From Flavobacterium gelidicaeli (GTDB lineage: Bacteria; Bacteroidota; Bacteroidia; Flavobacteriales; Flavobacteriaceae): DNA of 64,000 bases. The DNA is taken from NCBI RefSeq assembly GCF_013294005.1, contig NZ_JABSNK010000005.1, positions 62,001-126,000 of the forward strand, given 5' to 3'. The position numbers and the translations under genes are program-made. This document shows positions 16,433 to 26,026 of this stretch, one piece after another (within the stretch, counting starts at the first letter, position 1; each line of letters opens with the position of its first letter). The notes under the pieces are model-generated. The model was not told the DNA's origin. It worked only from the letters and a program-made list of their open reading frames with translations, and made no database searches.

Positions 16433-17614
16433 TTACTTAAGCAACTCATAAACTTGATTCGCAATTTCTAATTCTTCATTAGTTGGAATTACCATAATTT
16501 TTGTCTTTGAATTTAAAGTGTTGATTTCTCTCATTTCTTTAGCGCGCACTTCGTTCTTTCGATCATCTAATTTAAGTCCAAAATAATCCATATCTACACA
16601 AACTAATTTCCTGATATAAGAAGAGTTTTCTCCTATTCCAGCTGTAAAAATAATTGCATCAAGTCCATTCATGACTGCAGTATAGGATCCAATATATTTC
16701 CTAATTCGGTACGCATTCATTGCTAGAGCTAATTGACAGGCTCTATTTCCTTCCTCTGCATGTGACTCAATATCTCTTAGATCGCTATAACCTGTTAGTC
16801 CAAGCATACCACTCTTTTTAAGTAAAATATCATTTACTTCCTTACTAGTATACCCCAAAGTGTCTATTAAATAAAAGATAAGCGAATGATCAATATCACC
16901 ACTTCTCGTCCCCATTAACAATCCGTTTGATGGGGAGAAACCCATGGAGTGATCAATGCTTTTCCCGTCTTTAATTGCCGTAATACTACAGCCATTTCCT
17001 AAGTGAATACTAATTAAATTAGCACTTTTATCTAGATACTCAATAGCTTTTTCTGACACGTATTTATGGCTAATTCCGTGAAATCCATATACTCTTATTT
17101 TATTTTCATTATAAAAATGATCTGGTATTGCAAATTTATGTGCTACCACAGGTATGGTTTGATGAAAAGCAGTATCAAAAACAGCTACTTGCTTTGCTTT
17201 CGCAAAAATCTCTTCGGCAACATTTATCCCCAATAAATGCGCTGGATTATGCAATGGCACAAGTGCAAAAAGCTCCTCTATTTTATCTTTTACCTCTTGA
17301 TCAATAATCGTTGTGTCCGAAAAATAAGTCCCTCCATGAACTACACGATGCCCTACAGCATCAATTTCTTCAGTACTTTTAATTACTCCTATATTTTCAT
17401 TCATCAGTAATTCGGCTATCTTAACCAAACCTATTTTATGATTTAATATTGGCATGCTTTCTTCTAACTTTGACGTACTAGTTACGTACGTAAGATTTGA
17501 GGATTCTAATCCTATTCTATCAATCATGCCGCTACAAAGTACTTCCTGAGTTGGCATATTGATTAATTGGTATTTTATTGATGAACTTCCTGAATTGATT
17601 ATGACTATTTTCAT
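16433..17614 (-). CDS. ackA: Acetate kinase
   Basis: AckA transfers phosphate between acetyl phosphate and ADP/ATP in acetate overflow and assimilation. From the ATG at 17614 the product is 393 residues and starts MKIVIINSGSSSIKYQL, the family signature. Further motifs are HRVVHGG, FDTAFHQTIP, YGFHGISHKYV, SIHLGNGCSITAI and FTAGIGENSS. The frame is open 17 codons further upstream with a hydrophobic stretch, but the family start is clearly the internal ATG. It lies 93 nt downstream of pta in the same direction. Confidence 0.97.
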   Translation of the reverse strand: MKIVIINSGSSSIKYQLINMPTQEVLCSGMIDRIGLESSNLTYVTSTSKLEESMPILNHKIGLVKIAELLMNENIGVIKSTEEIDAVGHRVVHGGTYFSDTTIIDQEVKDKIEELFALVPLHNPAHLLGINVAEEIFAKAKQVAVFDTAFHQTIPVVAHKFAIPDHFYNENKIRVYGFHGISHKYVSEKAIEYLDKSANLISIHLGNGCSITAIKDGKSIDHSMGFSPSNGLLMGTRSGDIDHSLIFYLIDTLGYTSKEVNDILLKKSGMLGLTGYSDLRDIESHAEEGNRACQLALAMNAYRIRKYIGSYTAVMNGLDAIIFTAGIGENSSYIRKLVCVDMDYFGLKLDDRKNEVRAKEMREINTLNSKTKIMVIPTNEELEIANQVYELLK

Positions 17615-17707
17615 TGAACTAAAATTTAAAAAATGAAAGATTAAAAAGATTGAAATAGAAAACAAATAGTTTTAAATTATTAAATATTTCAATCTTTTAA
17701 TAAAACG

Positions 17708-19801
17708 TTACAACCCTTGCGCTTGAATGGCTGTGATTACTACAGTATTGATAATATCATCAACGGTACAACCGCGACTTAAATCGTTTACGGGCTTGTT
17801 TAATCCTTGCAACATTGGTCCTATCGCTAATGCTCCTGTTTCTCTTTGAACTGCTTTATAAGTATTATTACCTGTATTTAAATCGGGAAAAATAAGCACA
17901 CTTGCTTGTCCTGCTACTTCAGAATTAGGCATTTTACTTTGCCCAATTTCCATATCTACTGCTGCATCATATTGTATTGGGCCTTCAATTTTTAGGTCAG
18001 GACGTTTCATACGAACAATCTCAGTTGCTGTACGCACTTTTTCAACTTCATCTCCTTTGCCAGAAGCTCCAGATGAATAGGATAACATGGCTATTTTTGG
18101 TTCAATTCCAAAAGCCATACTTGTATCAGCAGATGAAATGGCTATCTCAGCTAGTTGTTCTGCAGTTGGATTTGGATTAATAGCACAATCTCCAAAAACA
18201 GAAACACGATCTTCTAAACACATAAAAAACACCGAAGAAACCACACTTGAATTTGGTTTTGTTTTAATGAACTGCAAAGCCGGTAAAATAGTATGTTGTG
18301 TGGTATGTGCCGCTCCAGAAACCATTCCGTCAGCATCCCCTTTATAAACCATCATGGTTCCAAAATAAGAGACGTCTTCCATTAAATCTTTGGCCATAGC
18401 GATAGTAACATTTTTATTTTTACGCAATTCGTAATACGTATTTGCGTAATCTTCATAATGTTCAGACTCTATAGGGTTAATAATTTTTACTTTCGAAAAG
18501 TCCAATGTAATTCCTAATTCTGCTACCTTATTTTCTATTTCTTTCTTGTTTCCAATGATCGAAATATCCACTACATTCATTGTTAATAGTCGAGAGGTTG
18601 CAATAAGGATACGCTCATCACTTCCTTCGGGTAAAACAATGTGTTTGCGGTGTTTTTTAGCGCGTTTAACTAAATTATACTGAAACATTTTTGGGGTCAT
18701 TCCCTCAGCTTCAAAAGCGCTTAATTTTTCTGATAAATTATCTATATCAACATACTTTTCAAAAGTACTGATTGAGGTTTCAATCTTTTGTGTATTATCA
18801 GCATAGATTTGTGATTTAATATTCCCTATTCTGTTTGTAATACCGTAAGTCCCTCCTGCTACAGCAAGTATAGGAACAATGCTTGTTAAACCTTCAATCA
18901 ACTTTATAATACTTTCTTCAGGAACGATATTACCCGTCAAGACTATTCCAGATATTGCGGGATAATTAGCCGATTCATTGGCTTGTAAAACTCCCAATAT
19001 AAGGTCTGCTCGATCTCCAGGAGTAATCACTAAAGCATTTTCTTGCAGGTGTAACAGGTAATTATGAAGCTGCATCGCACCTACACTAAAATGACCTATT
19101 TCATTGTTTAAAAAGGAATCCCCAAAAAGGATTTTAGCATCCAATACATCTACGATTTCCTTAATAGTTGGATTATTTAAACTGGGTATTAACGGAATCG
19201 CATTGACCAAAACCTCTTGTGGCAAGGTAGCTTTCAACCCATCAGCAACTACATTAATATTTTGCCCCAATACTTTGTTCACAATAATAGCTAGCACCTC
19301 AACCTCTTTTTCTTTATACGAATTGTAGGTTAAATACAAACCATCAATAAGTTCCTCGAGTGTTTTATCTATGCCTGTACCTACAATAATTGTTGGAATC
19401 CCTAAATTTTTAGCAATCAAAACATTCATATCTAATTCGATAACCGTTCCTTCGCCGCTAAAACTAGTTCCTTCTACTAGAACAAAATCACATTGTTCCT
19501 CTAGGCGTTTGTATTTTTCGATGATAAGGTCTAAAACTTCGCCTAATTTTCCTTTATTTTTCTTCTTGATCAATTTACTTTTAGTGATGGCATAAGCATC
19601 CTCAAAAGCAAGGTCTAATTTAAAGTGCGAGATAACGGTTTCAATATGATTATCCACCTTTCCATCTTCAAAATCTTCTATAATAGGTCTAAAATACCCT
19701 ACTTTGGCTGTTTTCCCAATTAACATACTCATTAAACCTAGCGTAATAATTGACTTACCGCTATTGTGTTCAGAGGTTGCTATATATATGGCTTTATTCA
19801 T
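17708..19801 (-). CDS. pta: Phosphate acetyltransferase, long (class II) form
   Basis: Pta interconverts acetyl-CoA and acetyl phosphate. The 697-residue protein is the three-domain form. It has an N-terminal P-loop BioD-like domain (IATSEHNSGKSIITLGL, about 6-22), a central DRTGG regulatory domain (about 215-325) and a C-terminal catalytic PTA_PTB domain (about 375-690) with LPEGSDERIL, SAADT-type IAISSADTSMAFG, LSYSSGASGKGDEV and GPIQYDAAVD. It is upstream of ackA and forms the usual pta-ackA operon. Confidence 0.96.
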   Translation of the reverse strand: MNKAIYIATSEHNSGKSIITLGLMSMLIGKTAKVGYFRPIIEDFEDGKVDNHIETVISHFKLDLAFEDAYAITKSKLIKKKNKGKLGEVLDLIIEKYKRLEEQCDFVLVEGTSFSGEGTVIELDMNVLIAKNLGIPTIIVGTGIDKTLEELIDGLYLTYNSYKEKEVEVLAIIVNKVLGQNINVVADGLKATLPQEVLVNAIPLIPSLNNPTIKEIVDVLDAKILFGDSFLNNEIGHFSVGAMQLHNYLLHLQENALVITPGDRADLILGVLQANESANYPAISGIVLTGNIVPEESIIKLIEGLTSIVPILAVAGGTYGITNRIGNIKSQIYADNTQKIETSISTFEKYVDIDNLSEKLSAFEAEGMTPKMFQYNLVKRAKKHRKHIVLPEGSDERILIATSRLLTMNVVDISIIGNKKEIENKVAELGITLDFSKVKIINPIESEHYEDYANTYYELRKNKNVTIAMAKDLMEDVSYFGTMMVYKGDADGMVSGAAHTTQHTILPALQFIKTKPNSSVVSSVFFMCLEDRVSVFGDCAINPNPTAEQLAEIAISSADTSMAFGIEPKIAMLSYSSGASGKGDEVEKVRTATEIVRMKRPDLKIEGPIQYDAAVDMEIGQSKMPNSEVAGQASVLIFPDLNTGNNTYKAVQRETGALAIGPMLQGLNKPVNDLSRGCTVDDIINTVVITAIQAQGL

Positions 19802-19886
19802 TTTGCTTACTTTTTTGATATTTTATAAACGTATTTTTTATTGTCTTTAACTATTTCAAACATGTTTAAGATTACGATTTTTAATT

Positions 19887-20957
19887 CTAAAACCATTTTC
19901 TTTTTTTAAAGTAGAAGATCATGATAATCCCTATGAGAACCATGACTGCTATAACGGTATAATAGCCATTTTGATATTTTAATTCAGGCATATGTTCAAA
20001 GTTCATTCCGTAAACTCCTACGATAAAGGTAAGTGGAATAAATATTGCCGAAACAATTGTTAGGGTCTTCATAATCTCATTCATTTTATGCGATTGAGAT
20101 GAAAAGAAAAAACTAGAAGCACTTTCTAACATCCCCATATCCGACTCTATTTGCTCTAAAAGCTCTAGACTTTTTTGATGTAATCGAGAAAAATAACCAA
20201 ACGACTCTGATTCAATCACACAAAAATCTTCGTCTTCTTTTAAACTTTTTATGGCGTATAAGGAGTCCCTGAGCGGAATAATAGCTCTTTTTAAAAAATT
20301 AAAGTTGTCCCTATGTTTCTCAATCCGAATCAAAATATTGGGATCGGCACTATTTTTAGAAAGATTAATTAACTCTTCTACTTTATCTTCTTCATTTTCG
20401 ATAGTAACATAAAAATTTTCCATCACAGCATCTAATAATAAATAGAGTAAGAAGTCGGCTTTTTTATTTCTAACATTTCCAGAATGCGTGCGAATACGCT
20501 CTCTTATGTGTGAGAAGAAATCACTTCTTTTTTCCTGAAAAGAGATTAAGATATTATTTTTTATCAAAAAACTGATTTGCTCCACACTAATATTATCGGA
20601 ATTTTCCGTTGGCAGCATCGACTTTATATTAAAGAATAAAGTCTCCGGTGATTCTTCTAACTTGGTTCTACGCGTTGTATTTAAAATATCCGAAAGCAAA
20701 AAATTATCAATTTTGAAAAAGGCTCCAATGGCTTCAATAATTTCCATTTCATTTAAGCCATGTAAATTGAGCCAGTTTATCTTTTGATCATTTATTGTAG
20801 CTTTTAAATCAGTTGTTTCTATATCAGCATATTCAATAAAATCAACAGCGTCATAAACAAATAATTGCATCTCTGACTCCATTTTTTTGTGACTTCCGGT
20901 GTACTCAAGTTTATTAGGTTGTAGTTTTCTGTTCTTTTTGAATTTAATCTTTCTCAT
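19887..20957 (-). CDS. corA: CorA-type magnesium/cobalt transporter
   Basis: CorA is a homopentameric inner-membrane channel for Mg2+ and Co2+. The 356-residue protein has a long acidic cytoplasmic domain with helices, and ends in two transmembrane segments. The signature YGMN lies at the end of the first (VGVYGMNFEHMPEL) and a basic tail (YFKKRKWF) closes the protein. It has the same direction as pta but is separated by 85 nt. Regulation is not visible from sequence. Confidence 0.93.
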   Translation of the reverse strand: MRKIKFKKNRKLQPNKLEYTGSHKKMESEMQLFVYDAVDFIEYADIETTDLKATINDQKINWLNLHGLNEMEIIEAIGAFFKIDNFLLSDILNTTRRTKLEESPETLFFNIKSMLPTENSDNISVEQISFLIKNNILISFQEKRSDFFSHIRERIRTHSGNVRNKKADFLLYLLLDAVMENFYVTIENEEDKVEELINLSKNSADPNILIRIEKHRDNFNFLKRAIIPLRDSLYAIKSLKEDEDFCVIESESFGYFSRLHQKSLELLEQIESDMGMLESASSFFFSSQSHKMNEIMKTLTIVSAIFIPLTFIVGVYGMNFEHMPELKYQNGYYTVIAVMVLIGIIMIFYFKKRKWF

Positions 20958-21133
20958 TTAAAATAATATATACAGTAATATTACAAAAAAGATTTTGTAA
21001 TGAATAACGCATTAACAAATATGAAGTTCATTATAAATGAAACACTCTTAAATTAATTATTTAAACAAAGATATCCCTAAATAATAATTCCGTTTATGAG
21101 ATAAATCATGTTTCATTTATAAATAGCAAACTA

Positions 21134-21167
21134 CAAAAAAAAACCGTTCACATAAGTGAACGGTTTT
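21134..21167 (-). terminator. Terminator after dnaK
   Basis: A perfect 12-bp stem (AAAACCGTTCAC / GTGAACGGTTTT, 21140-21151 with 21156-21167) and a 4-nt loop, with the minus-strand T-run given by the A-run at 21134-21143. It lies 44 nt after the dnaK stop codon. Confidence 0.88.
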
Positions 21168-21210
21168 AATATAATGTAAGATCAATGACGAATCACTTCA
21201 CTAAAAGAAA

Positions 21211-23094
21211 TTATTTTACTTCTTCGTAGTCTACATCTTGAACATCATCTCCTTGCGCAGCAGCTTGTGGCTCTGTAGCAGCTTGACCTTGTTCTCCTTG
21301 TGCGTACATTGCTTCAGTAGCAGTTTTCCAAGCAGCGTTGATGTTATCAAGTGCAGTTTGGATTGCAGGAATGTCTTGAGATTGGTGTGCCATTCTCAAT
21401 TCAGTCAATGCATATTCTACAGCAACTTTATGATCATCAGCTAATTTATCTCCAAGATCTTTTAATTGAGTTTCAGTTTGGAAAATCATTCCATCTGCTT
21501 CGTTCAATTTTTCAGCTCTTTCTCTTGCAGCTTTGTCAGACTCAGCGTTAGCTTCAGCATCTTGTTTCATTCTTTCGATTTCTTCAGAAGTTAATCCCGA
21601 AGAAGCTTCGATACGGATATCATGAGATTTTCCAGTTCCTTTATCAGTAGCTGAAACTTTGATGATACCATTTGCATCAATATCAAAAGATACCTCAATT
21701 TGAGGAACTCCTCTTGGTGCTGGTGGAATACCGTCTAAGTTAAAACGTCCAATTGTATTGTTATCTGCAGCCATTGGTCTAGCTCCTTGAAGAACGTGTA
21801 GTTCAACAGTTGGCTGAGAATCTGCAGCTGTAGAGAATACTTGTGATTTTTTAGTTGGGATAGTAGTATTAGCTTCAATTAAGATAGTCATAATTCCACC
21901 CATAGTTTCGATACCTAAAGATAAAGGTGTAACGTCTAATAACAATACATCTTTTACATCTCCAGAAAGAACTCCACCTTGAATAGCTGCTCCAATTGCA
22001 ACAACCTCATCAGGGTTAACTCCTTTAGACGCTTTTTTACCAAAGAATTTTTCAACTTCTTCAGCAATTTTTGGCATACGTGTAGATCCACCAACTAAGA
22101 TTACTTCGTCAATATCAGAAACAGATAAACCTGCATCTTTCAACGCTCTAGCAACTGGTGCCATAGAACGTTTCACTAATGAATCAGTTAATTGCTCAAA
22201 TTTAGCTCTAGTTAATTTTTTAACTAAGTGTTTTGGTCCTGAAGCTGTAGCCGTTACGTAAGGTAAGTTGATTTCAGTTTCAGTAGAAGATGACAATTCA
22301 ATTTTAGCTTTCTCAGCAGCTTCTTTTAAACGTTGTAATGACATTGGGTCAAGACGTAAGTCAATACCTTCTTCCGTTTTAAATTCGTCAGCTAACCAGT
22401 CAATAATTTCATGGTCAAAATCATCTCCACCTAAGTGAGTATCTCCGTTTGTAGATAATACTTCAAAAACTCCGTCTCCTAATTCAAGAACAGAAATATC
22501 AAATGTACCTCCACCTAAATCGTAAACAGCAATTTTTTGATCTGTTCCTTTTTTGTCTAATCCGTAAGCTAATGCCGCAGCAGTTGGCTCATTGATGATA
22601 CGCATAACTTTAAGACCTGCAATTTCTCCAGCTTCTTTCGTAGCTTGACGTTGTGCATCATTAAAGTAAGCAGGAACAGTAATAACCGCTTCAGTAACTG
22701 TTTGACCTAAATAGTCTTCAGCAGTTTTTTTCATTTTTTGAAGAGTCATTGCTGACAATTCTTGTGCAGAATATAAACGACCATCAATATCCACACGTGG
22801 CGTATTGTTATCTCCTTTTACAATCTTGTAAGAAACTCTTTTTGCTTCAGCCGAAACTTCACCAAAACCACGTCCCATAAAACGTTTAATAGAAGCAATA
22901 GTCTTAGTTGGATTAGTTACCGCTTGTCTTTTAGCAGGATCTCCCACTTTAATTTCTCCACCTTCTACAAAAGCGATGATAGATGGTGTAGTTCTTTTTC
23001 CTTCTGCATTAGGAATAACAACTGCTTCATTACCTTCCATTACAGAAACACAAGAGTTTGTCGTACCTAAATCAATTCCGATTATTTTACCCAT
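21211..23094 (-). CDS. dnaK: Chaperone DnaK (Hsp70)
   Basis: DnaK is the ATP-dependent Hsp70 that works with DnaJ and GrpE in folding and heat-shock protection. The 627-residue protein has the nucleotide-binding domain with [16 protein letters not shown] (5-20), [28 protein letters not shown] and [10 protein letters not shown]. It is followed by the linker [19 protein letters not shown], the substrate-binding domain and an acidic tail ending EEVK. No grpE or dnaJ is adjacent, so it is a single-gene unit with its own terminator. Its upstream region holds a sigma-54-like promoter, unlike its neighbours. Confidence 0.98.
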   Translation of the reverse strand: MGKIIGIDLGTTNSCVSVMEGNEAVVIPNAEGKRTTPSIIAFVEGGEIKVGDPAKRQAVTNPTKTIASIKRFMGRGFGEVSAEAKRVSYKIVKGDNNTPRVDIDGRLYSAQELSAMTLQKMKKTAEDYLGQTVTEAVITVPAYFNDAQRQATKEAGEIAGLKVMRIINEPTAAALAYGLDKKGTDQKIAVYDLGGGTFDISVLELGDGVFEVLSTNGDTHLGGDDFDHEIIDWLADEFKTEEGIDLRLDPMSLQRLKEAAEKAKIELSSSTETEINLPYVTATASGPKHLVKKLTRAKFEQLTDSLVKRSMAPVARALKDAGLSVSDIDEVILVGGSTRMPKIAEEVEKFFGKKASKGVNPDEVVAIGAAIQGGVLSGDVKDVLLLDVTPLSLGIETMGGIMTILIEANTTIPTKKSQVFSTAADSQPTVELHVLQGARPMAADNNTIGRFNLDGIPPAPRGVPQIEVSFDIDANGIIKVSATDKGTGKSHDIRIEASSGLTSEEIERMKQDAEANAESDKAARERAEKLNEADGMIFQTETQLKDLGDKLADDHKVAVEYALTELRMAHQSQDIPAIQTALDNINAAWKTATEAMYAQGEQGQAATEPQAAAQGDDVQDVDYEEVK

Positions 23095-23146
23095 TTTTAA
23101 TATATTTTAATTTAATGTATATTCGTTTTTATTACTTGATGACTGT

Positions 23147-23165
23147 AAAGCAATCTTTGTGCCAA
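23147..23165 (-). promoter_or_regulatory. Sigma-54-type (-24/-12) promoter for dnaK
   Basis: Minus-strand sequence TTGGCACAAAGATTGCTTT matches the RpoN consensus YTGGCACGNNNNTTGCW at all but one of the -24/-12 positions. The invariant GG and GC are separated by exactly 10 nt. Transcription would begin about 12 nt downstream (near 23138), giving a leader of about 45 nt to the dnaK ATG. No convincing TAnnTTTG box is seen for dnaK. Experimental use of sigma-54 is not shown by the sequence. Confidence 0.6.
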
Positions 23166-23184
23166 CCCAAAACACTCCAATTAA

Positions 23185-23275
23185 TTGTCAGTTTTTGTTA
23201 AAATGGCGGAAAATAATCTGACAACATGACATTTTACTCCCACTGTCATTGGTTCTACTAAAAGCAAATTGACAG
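23185..23275. promoter_or_regulatory. Array of TGTCA/TGACA half-sites upstream of dnaK
   Basis: Five TGTCA or TGACA pentamers occur in 91 nt. They include the dyads TTGTCAG...CTGACAA (23185-23191 and 23218-23224) and ATGACA...TGTCAT (23226-23231 and 23244-23249), plus TTGACAG (23269-23275). The array starts 20 nt upstream of the -24 element and looks like binding sites for a transcription activator, as expected for an RpoN promoter. No factor is assigned. Confidence 0.4.
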
Positions 23276-23287
23276 TTTTTTTAATTA

Positions 23288-23366
23288 AGGAGCTTTTTCC
23301 CGCTATCCGCTCTATCTTTATGTTCTTAAAGAAAGAACATAAAGGATGCCGCTCCTATCAGGGCTA
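23288..23366 (-). repeat. Dispersed structured repeat, copy 2 of 5
   Basis: Read on the minus strand it runs ATAGC-CCTG-ATAG...GATAG-CGGG-AAAAA-GCTCCT. The proximal stem pairs CCTG with CGGG (one T-G wobble). The distal stem CTTTATGTTCTT / AAGAACATAAAG is perfect over 12 bp and differs in sequence from the other copies. The bulged C at the stem base is present. It sits between the divergent dnaK and DUF2461 genes. Confidence 0.85.
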
Positions 23367-23424
23367 TGCGAATTACACAATTAATTTACAGCAGTAAAAA
23401 CAAGAAAACTTTAATCCCAACCAT

Positions 23425-23456
23425 TTTGACTACCTAAAAAAAGTTGACTAAATTTG
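23425..23456 (+). promoter_or_regulatory. Promoter of the DUF2461 gene
   Basis: TTTG (23425-23428), a 20-nt spacer and TAAATTTG (23449-23456) match the Bacteroidota -33/-7 promoter. The ATG follows 54 nt after the -7 box. Confidence 0.65.
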
Positions 23457-23510
23457 GGGATTAAGTTTACAATTGTACGTAAATAGCAATAACCCAATAT
23501 AATTAATTAA

Positions 23511-24200
23511 ATGAAAAATACCTCTATACTCCCAAGCAGCATTACTTTTTTAAAAAATCTGGAAAAGAACAATAATAGAGATTGGTTCGCAGATCATAAA
23601 GAAAGCTATCTTGAGGCACAAAGTAACATGATCAATTTTGTAGAAGAGCTTATTACTTGCATGAACTCGCATGACATACTCGACAATCAATCGGCTAAAA
23701 AAAGTCTTTACCGCATTTATAATGATGTTCGTTTCAGTAAAGATAAATTACCTTACAAGCCTAGATTTGCTTTTAGCTTGCAACGTGCCACTAGTTCCAA
23801 AAGAGGAGGCTATTATGTCAACATCCAACCCGGTAACAACTTTCTTGCTTGTGGTTTTTTCTCTCCCAATCCAGTCGATTTAAAACGAATTAGGCAGGAT
23901 ATTGAGATAAACTACAAAGAATGGTACGCTATTTTAGATTCTAAAATCATAAAAGAAAATTTCGTAGTATTAGCAGGAAGCAAAGTTTTAACCTCGCCAA
24001 GAGGATTCTCTAAAGATCATGAAGCCATTGATTTAATCCGACACAAACAATTCATTTTAAGACACGTTTTCACAGATCAGGAAGTACTGCAACCCGATTT
24101 TCTTCATAAAGTCGATACCTTATTTAACTCCGTACGTCCTTTCTTTGATTACATGAGCTCAGTGCTAACAACCGATTTAAATGGAGAAACTCTGGTATAA
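23511..24200 (+). CDS. DUF2461 domain-containing protein
   Basis: The 229-residue protein matches the DUF2461 family (bacterial and fungal, about 220 residues). Visible family features are FLKNLEKNNNRDWFADHKESY near the N-terminus, the RIYNDVRFSKDKLPYKPRF segment, GGYYVNIQPGNNFLACGFF, and LTSPRGFSKDHEAIDLIRHK toward the C-terminus. It has no signal peptide and is probably cytoplasmic. The biochemical function of the family is unknown. It is a single gene with its own promoter. Confidence 0.9.
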   Translation: MKNTSILPSSITFLKNLEKNNNRDWFADHKESYLEAQSNMINFVEELITCMNSHDILDNQSAKKSLYRIYNDVRFSKDKLPYKPRFAFSLQRATSSKRGGYYVNIQPGNNFLACGFFSPNPVDLKRIRQDIEINYKEWYAILDSKIIKENFVVLAGSKVLTSPRGFSKDHEAIDLIRHKQFILRHVFTDQEVLQPDFLHKVDTLFNSVRPFFDYMSSVLTTDLNGETLV

Positions 24201-24383
24201 ATTCACAGTAATAACCACAACATTTAAGTCTTTATTATTCAATCAGCAATACAATATTAACAGATGTTAACATTCTATTGCGTACAATTTAACATTAATC
24301 AAGAAACACTTCCTCATCTAAATTAATATTGTGACACTATTAATGTTTAATTTTACAACATAATTTAAAAAATTAAAAGCAAA

Positions 24384-25037
24384 ATGAAAAACTTAAAACT
24401 GATTGCTCTAAGTATAATTATGATCTCAGCGATTAGCTGTAAAGATTCTAAAAAAAGTACTGAGGAAACAACTACTGATGTAGAAGCTACAACACCTCAA
24501 ACTACTGAAGGAACCTATAGCGTTATCAATGACTCTACTAAAGTAAGCTTCGTAGCTTACAAGACTACTGATAAAGTAGCCGTAGGTGGAACATTCAAAG
24601 AAATTACGTTAACAAACACTGGAGAAGGAAAAACAGCTCTTGAAGCTTTAAACGGAACTAAATTCAACATTCCTGTAAGTAGTTTATTCACAAACGATGT
24701 TACTGGAACTAGAGATCCTAAAATCCTAAAATTCTTTTTTGGAGCAATGAAAAACACTACGCTTATTGATGGTGAATTTAAAGTTGCTGCAGACAACACT
24801 TGTTCAATTGATGTAACACTTAACGGAAAAACAGCTAATATTCCTTTAAAATATACTGAAAATAGTGATACAAATGCATCCTTTGATGGTGTAATGAATT
24901 TAGAAAACTGGGATGCTTTAGCAGCTGTAGCTTCTATAAATAAAGCTTGCGAAGCTTTGCACACTGGTAAAGATGGTGTTAGTAAAACATGGAGCGAAGT
25001 AGCAGTACACGCTGACGTTTTATTTAATAAAAAATAA
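24384..25037 (+). CDS. YceI-family lipoprotein
   Basis: YceI proteins are lipocalin-like barrels that bind polyisoprenoid or amide lipids. The 217-residue protein has a lipoprotein signal ending in AISC (residues 16-19) and a Thr/Glu-rich linker (KKSTEETTTDVEATTPQTTE). The YceI domain follows (about 45-215) with VINDSTKVSFVAYKTTDKVAVGGTFKEI and a C-terminal AVHADVLFNK. The lipid anchor and linker suggest display on the periplasmic or outer membrane surface. Single gene followed by a strong terminator. Confidence 0.85.
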   Translation: MKNLKLIALSIIMISAISCKDSKKSTEETTTDVEATTPQTTEGTYSVINDSTKVSFVAYKTTDKVAVGGTFKEITLTNTGEGKTALEALNGTKFNIPVSSLFTNDVTGTRDPKILKFFFGAMKNTTLIDGEFKVAADNTCSIDVTLNGKTANIPLKYTENSDTNASFDGVMNLENWDALAAVASINKACEALHTGKDGVSKTWSEVAVHADVLFNKK

Positions 25038-25084
25038 GCTAGAATTACGAACACTTCTTTTTAAAATTTCTAAAATATAGTGCG

Positions 25085-25124
25085 AAAAAAGCGACCAACT
25101 TACGGTAAGTTGGTCGCTTTTTTT
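25085..25124 (+). terminator. Terminator after the YceI lipoprotein gene
   Basis: A perfect 18-bp stem (25085-25102 with 25106-25123) containing GCGACCAACTTA, a CGG loop, and a T-run. Confidence 0.9.
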
Positions 25125-25290
25125 GTCTAAACATATGCTGTATTTATTAGAAAAATCAGTATCATAAATAGTTGCTTTTTTAGTAATAATTTAATTTTAA
25201 AATTATTGCAAATTATATTTATCTAAAGCTGATGTTTTATTTAAAAAAAGAAAATAAAGTATAAATCATCCTAATATTTAGCTGATTTTT

Positions 25291-25298
25291 TATCTTTG
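25291..25298 (+). promoter_or_regulatory. -7 element of the GNAT gene
   Basis: TATCTTTG is an exact TAnnTTTG box 30 nt before the ATG at 25329; no -33 TTTG is evident. Confidence 0.5.
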
Positions 25299-25328
25299 AA
25301 ACCAGAACATACCATTACTTAAAAAGCC

Positions 25329-25838
25329 ATGATTTCAAAAGCAATACTTACCGATATCCCGTTCTTGAATATATTGATCAATTCAGCTTACCGTGGTGAA
25401 ACCTCCAAAAAAGGATGGACAACAGAAGCCAACATATTAGAAGGCAGCCGAACAAATGAACAAGAACTAATCGGAATTTTTGATGATCCTAAAAACACAT
25501 TCTTAAAATTCACTGAACAAAATCAAATTTTAGGCTGTGTGTTATTAATCCAAAAAGAAAACAAACTCTACTTAGGGATGCTAACCGTTTCTCCAACATT
25601 ACAAAACAGTGGTATTGGTAAAAAACTATTAACTGCTGCCGAAAATCATTTGCAAACATTAGGTTTAAAAACAATTGTCATGACCGTAATTTCACTGCGA
25701 GAAGAATTAATCGCGTGGTACAAACGCCACGGCTACGTAGACACTGGAGCGAGAGAAGCTTTTCCAGTGGGTGACATTCACATTCCAATCGTTACTACTC
25801 CATTAGAATTTATGGTATTAGAAAAAACAATAAGCTAA
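25329..25838 (+). CDS. GNAT-family N-acetyltransferase
   Basis: The 169-residue protein has the GNAT fold. The acetyl-CoA-binding motif A appears as LTVSPTLQNSGIGKKLLTAAE (Q/R-x-x-G-x-G/A type), followed by the LKTIVMTVISLREELIAWYKRHGYVDTG strand and helix. The substrate cannot be predicted. It is a monocistronic gene with an upstream -7 box. Confidence 0.9.
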   Translation: MISKAILTDIPFLNILINSAYRGETSKKGWTTEANILEGSRTNEQELIGIFDDPKNTFLKFTEQNQILGCVLLIQKENKLYLGMLTVSPTLQNSGIGKKLLTAAENHLQTLGLKTIVMTVISLREELIAWYKRHGYVDTGAREAFPVGDIHIPIVTTPLEFMVLEKTIS

Positions 25839-26026
25839 AAAAAACGGCACGAAATTCTTACCACATATACTATATAACTTAATACGGCAATCCATTATTA
25901 AGTTTCTAATTATAAAAAGCATGAATATTTCACAAATTTTAGCAGAATAATCATAACTGATTTCCTTAAATATTCAAATCTACATGCCAATTTTTTTTTC
26001 ATCCTTAAAGCGTAAAGTCCTATAAT

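Noticed and set aside
24557..25054. 165-codon minus-strand frame opposite the YceI gene
   Set aside because: It mirrors the coding strand of a clear YceI gene and has no separate start signal.
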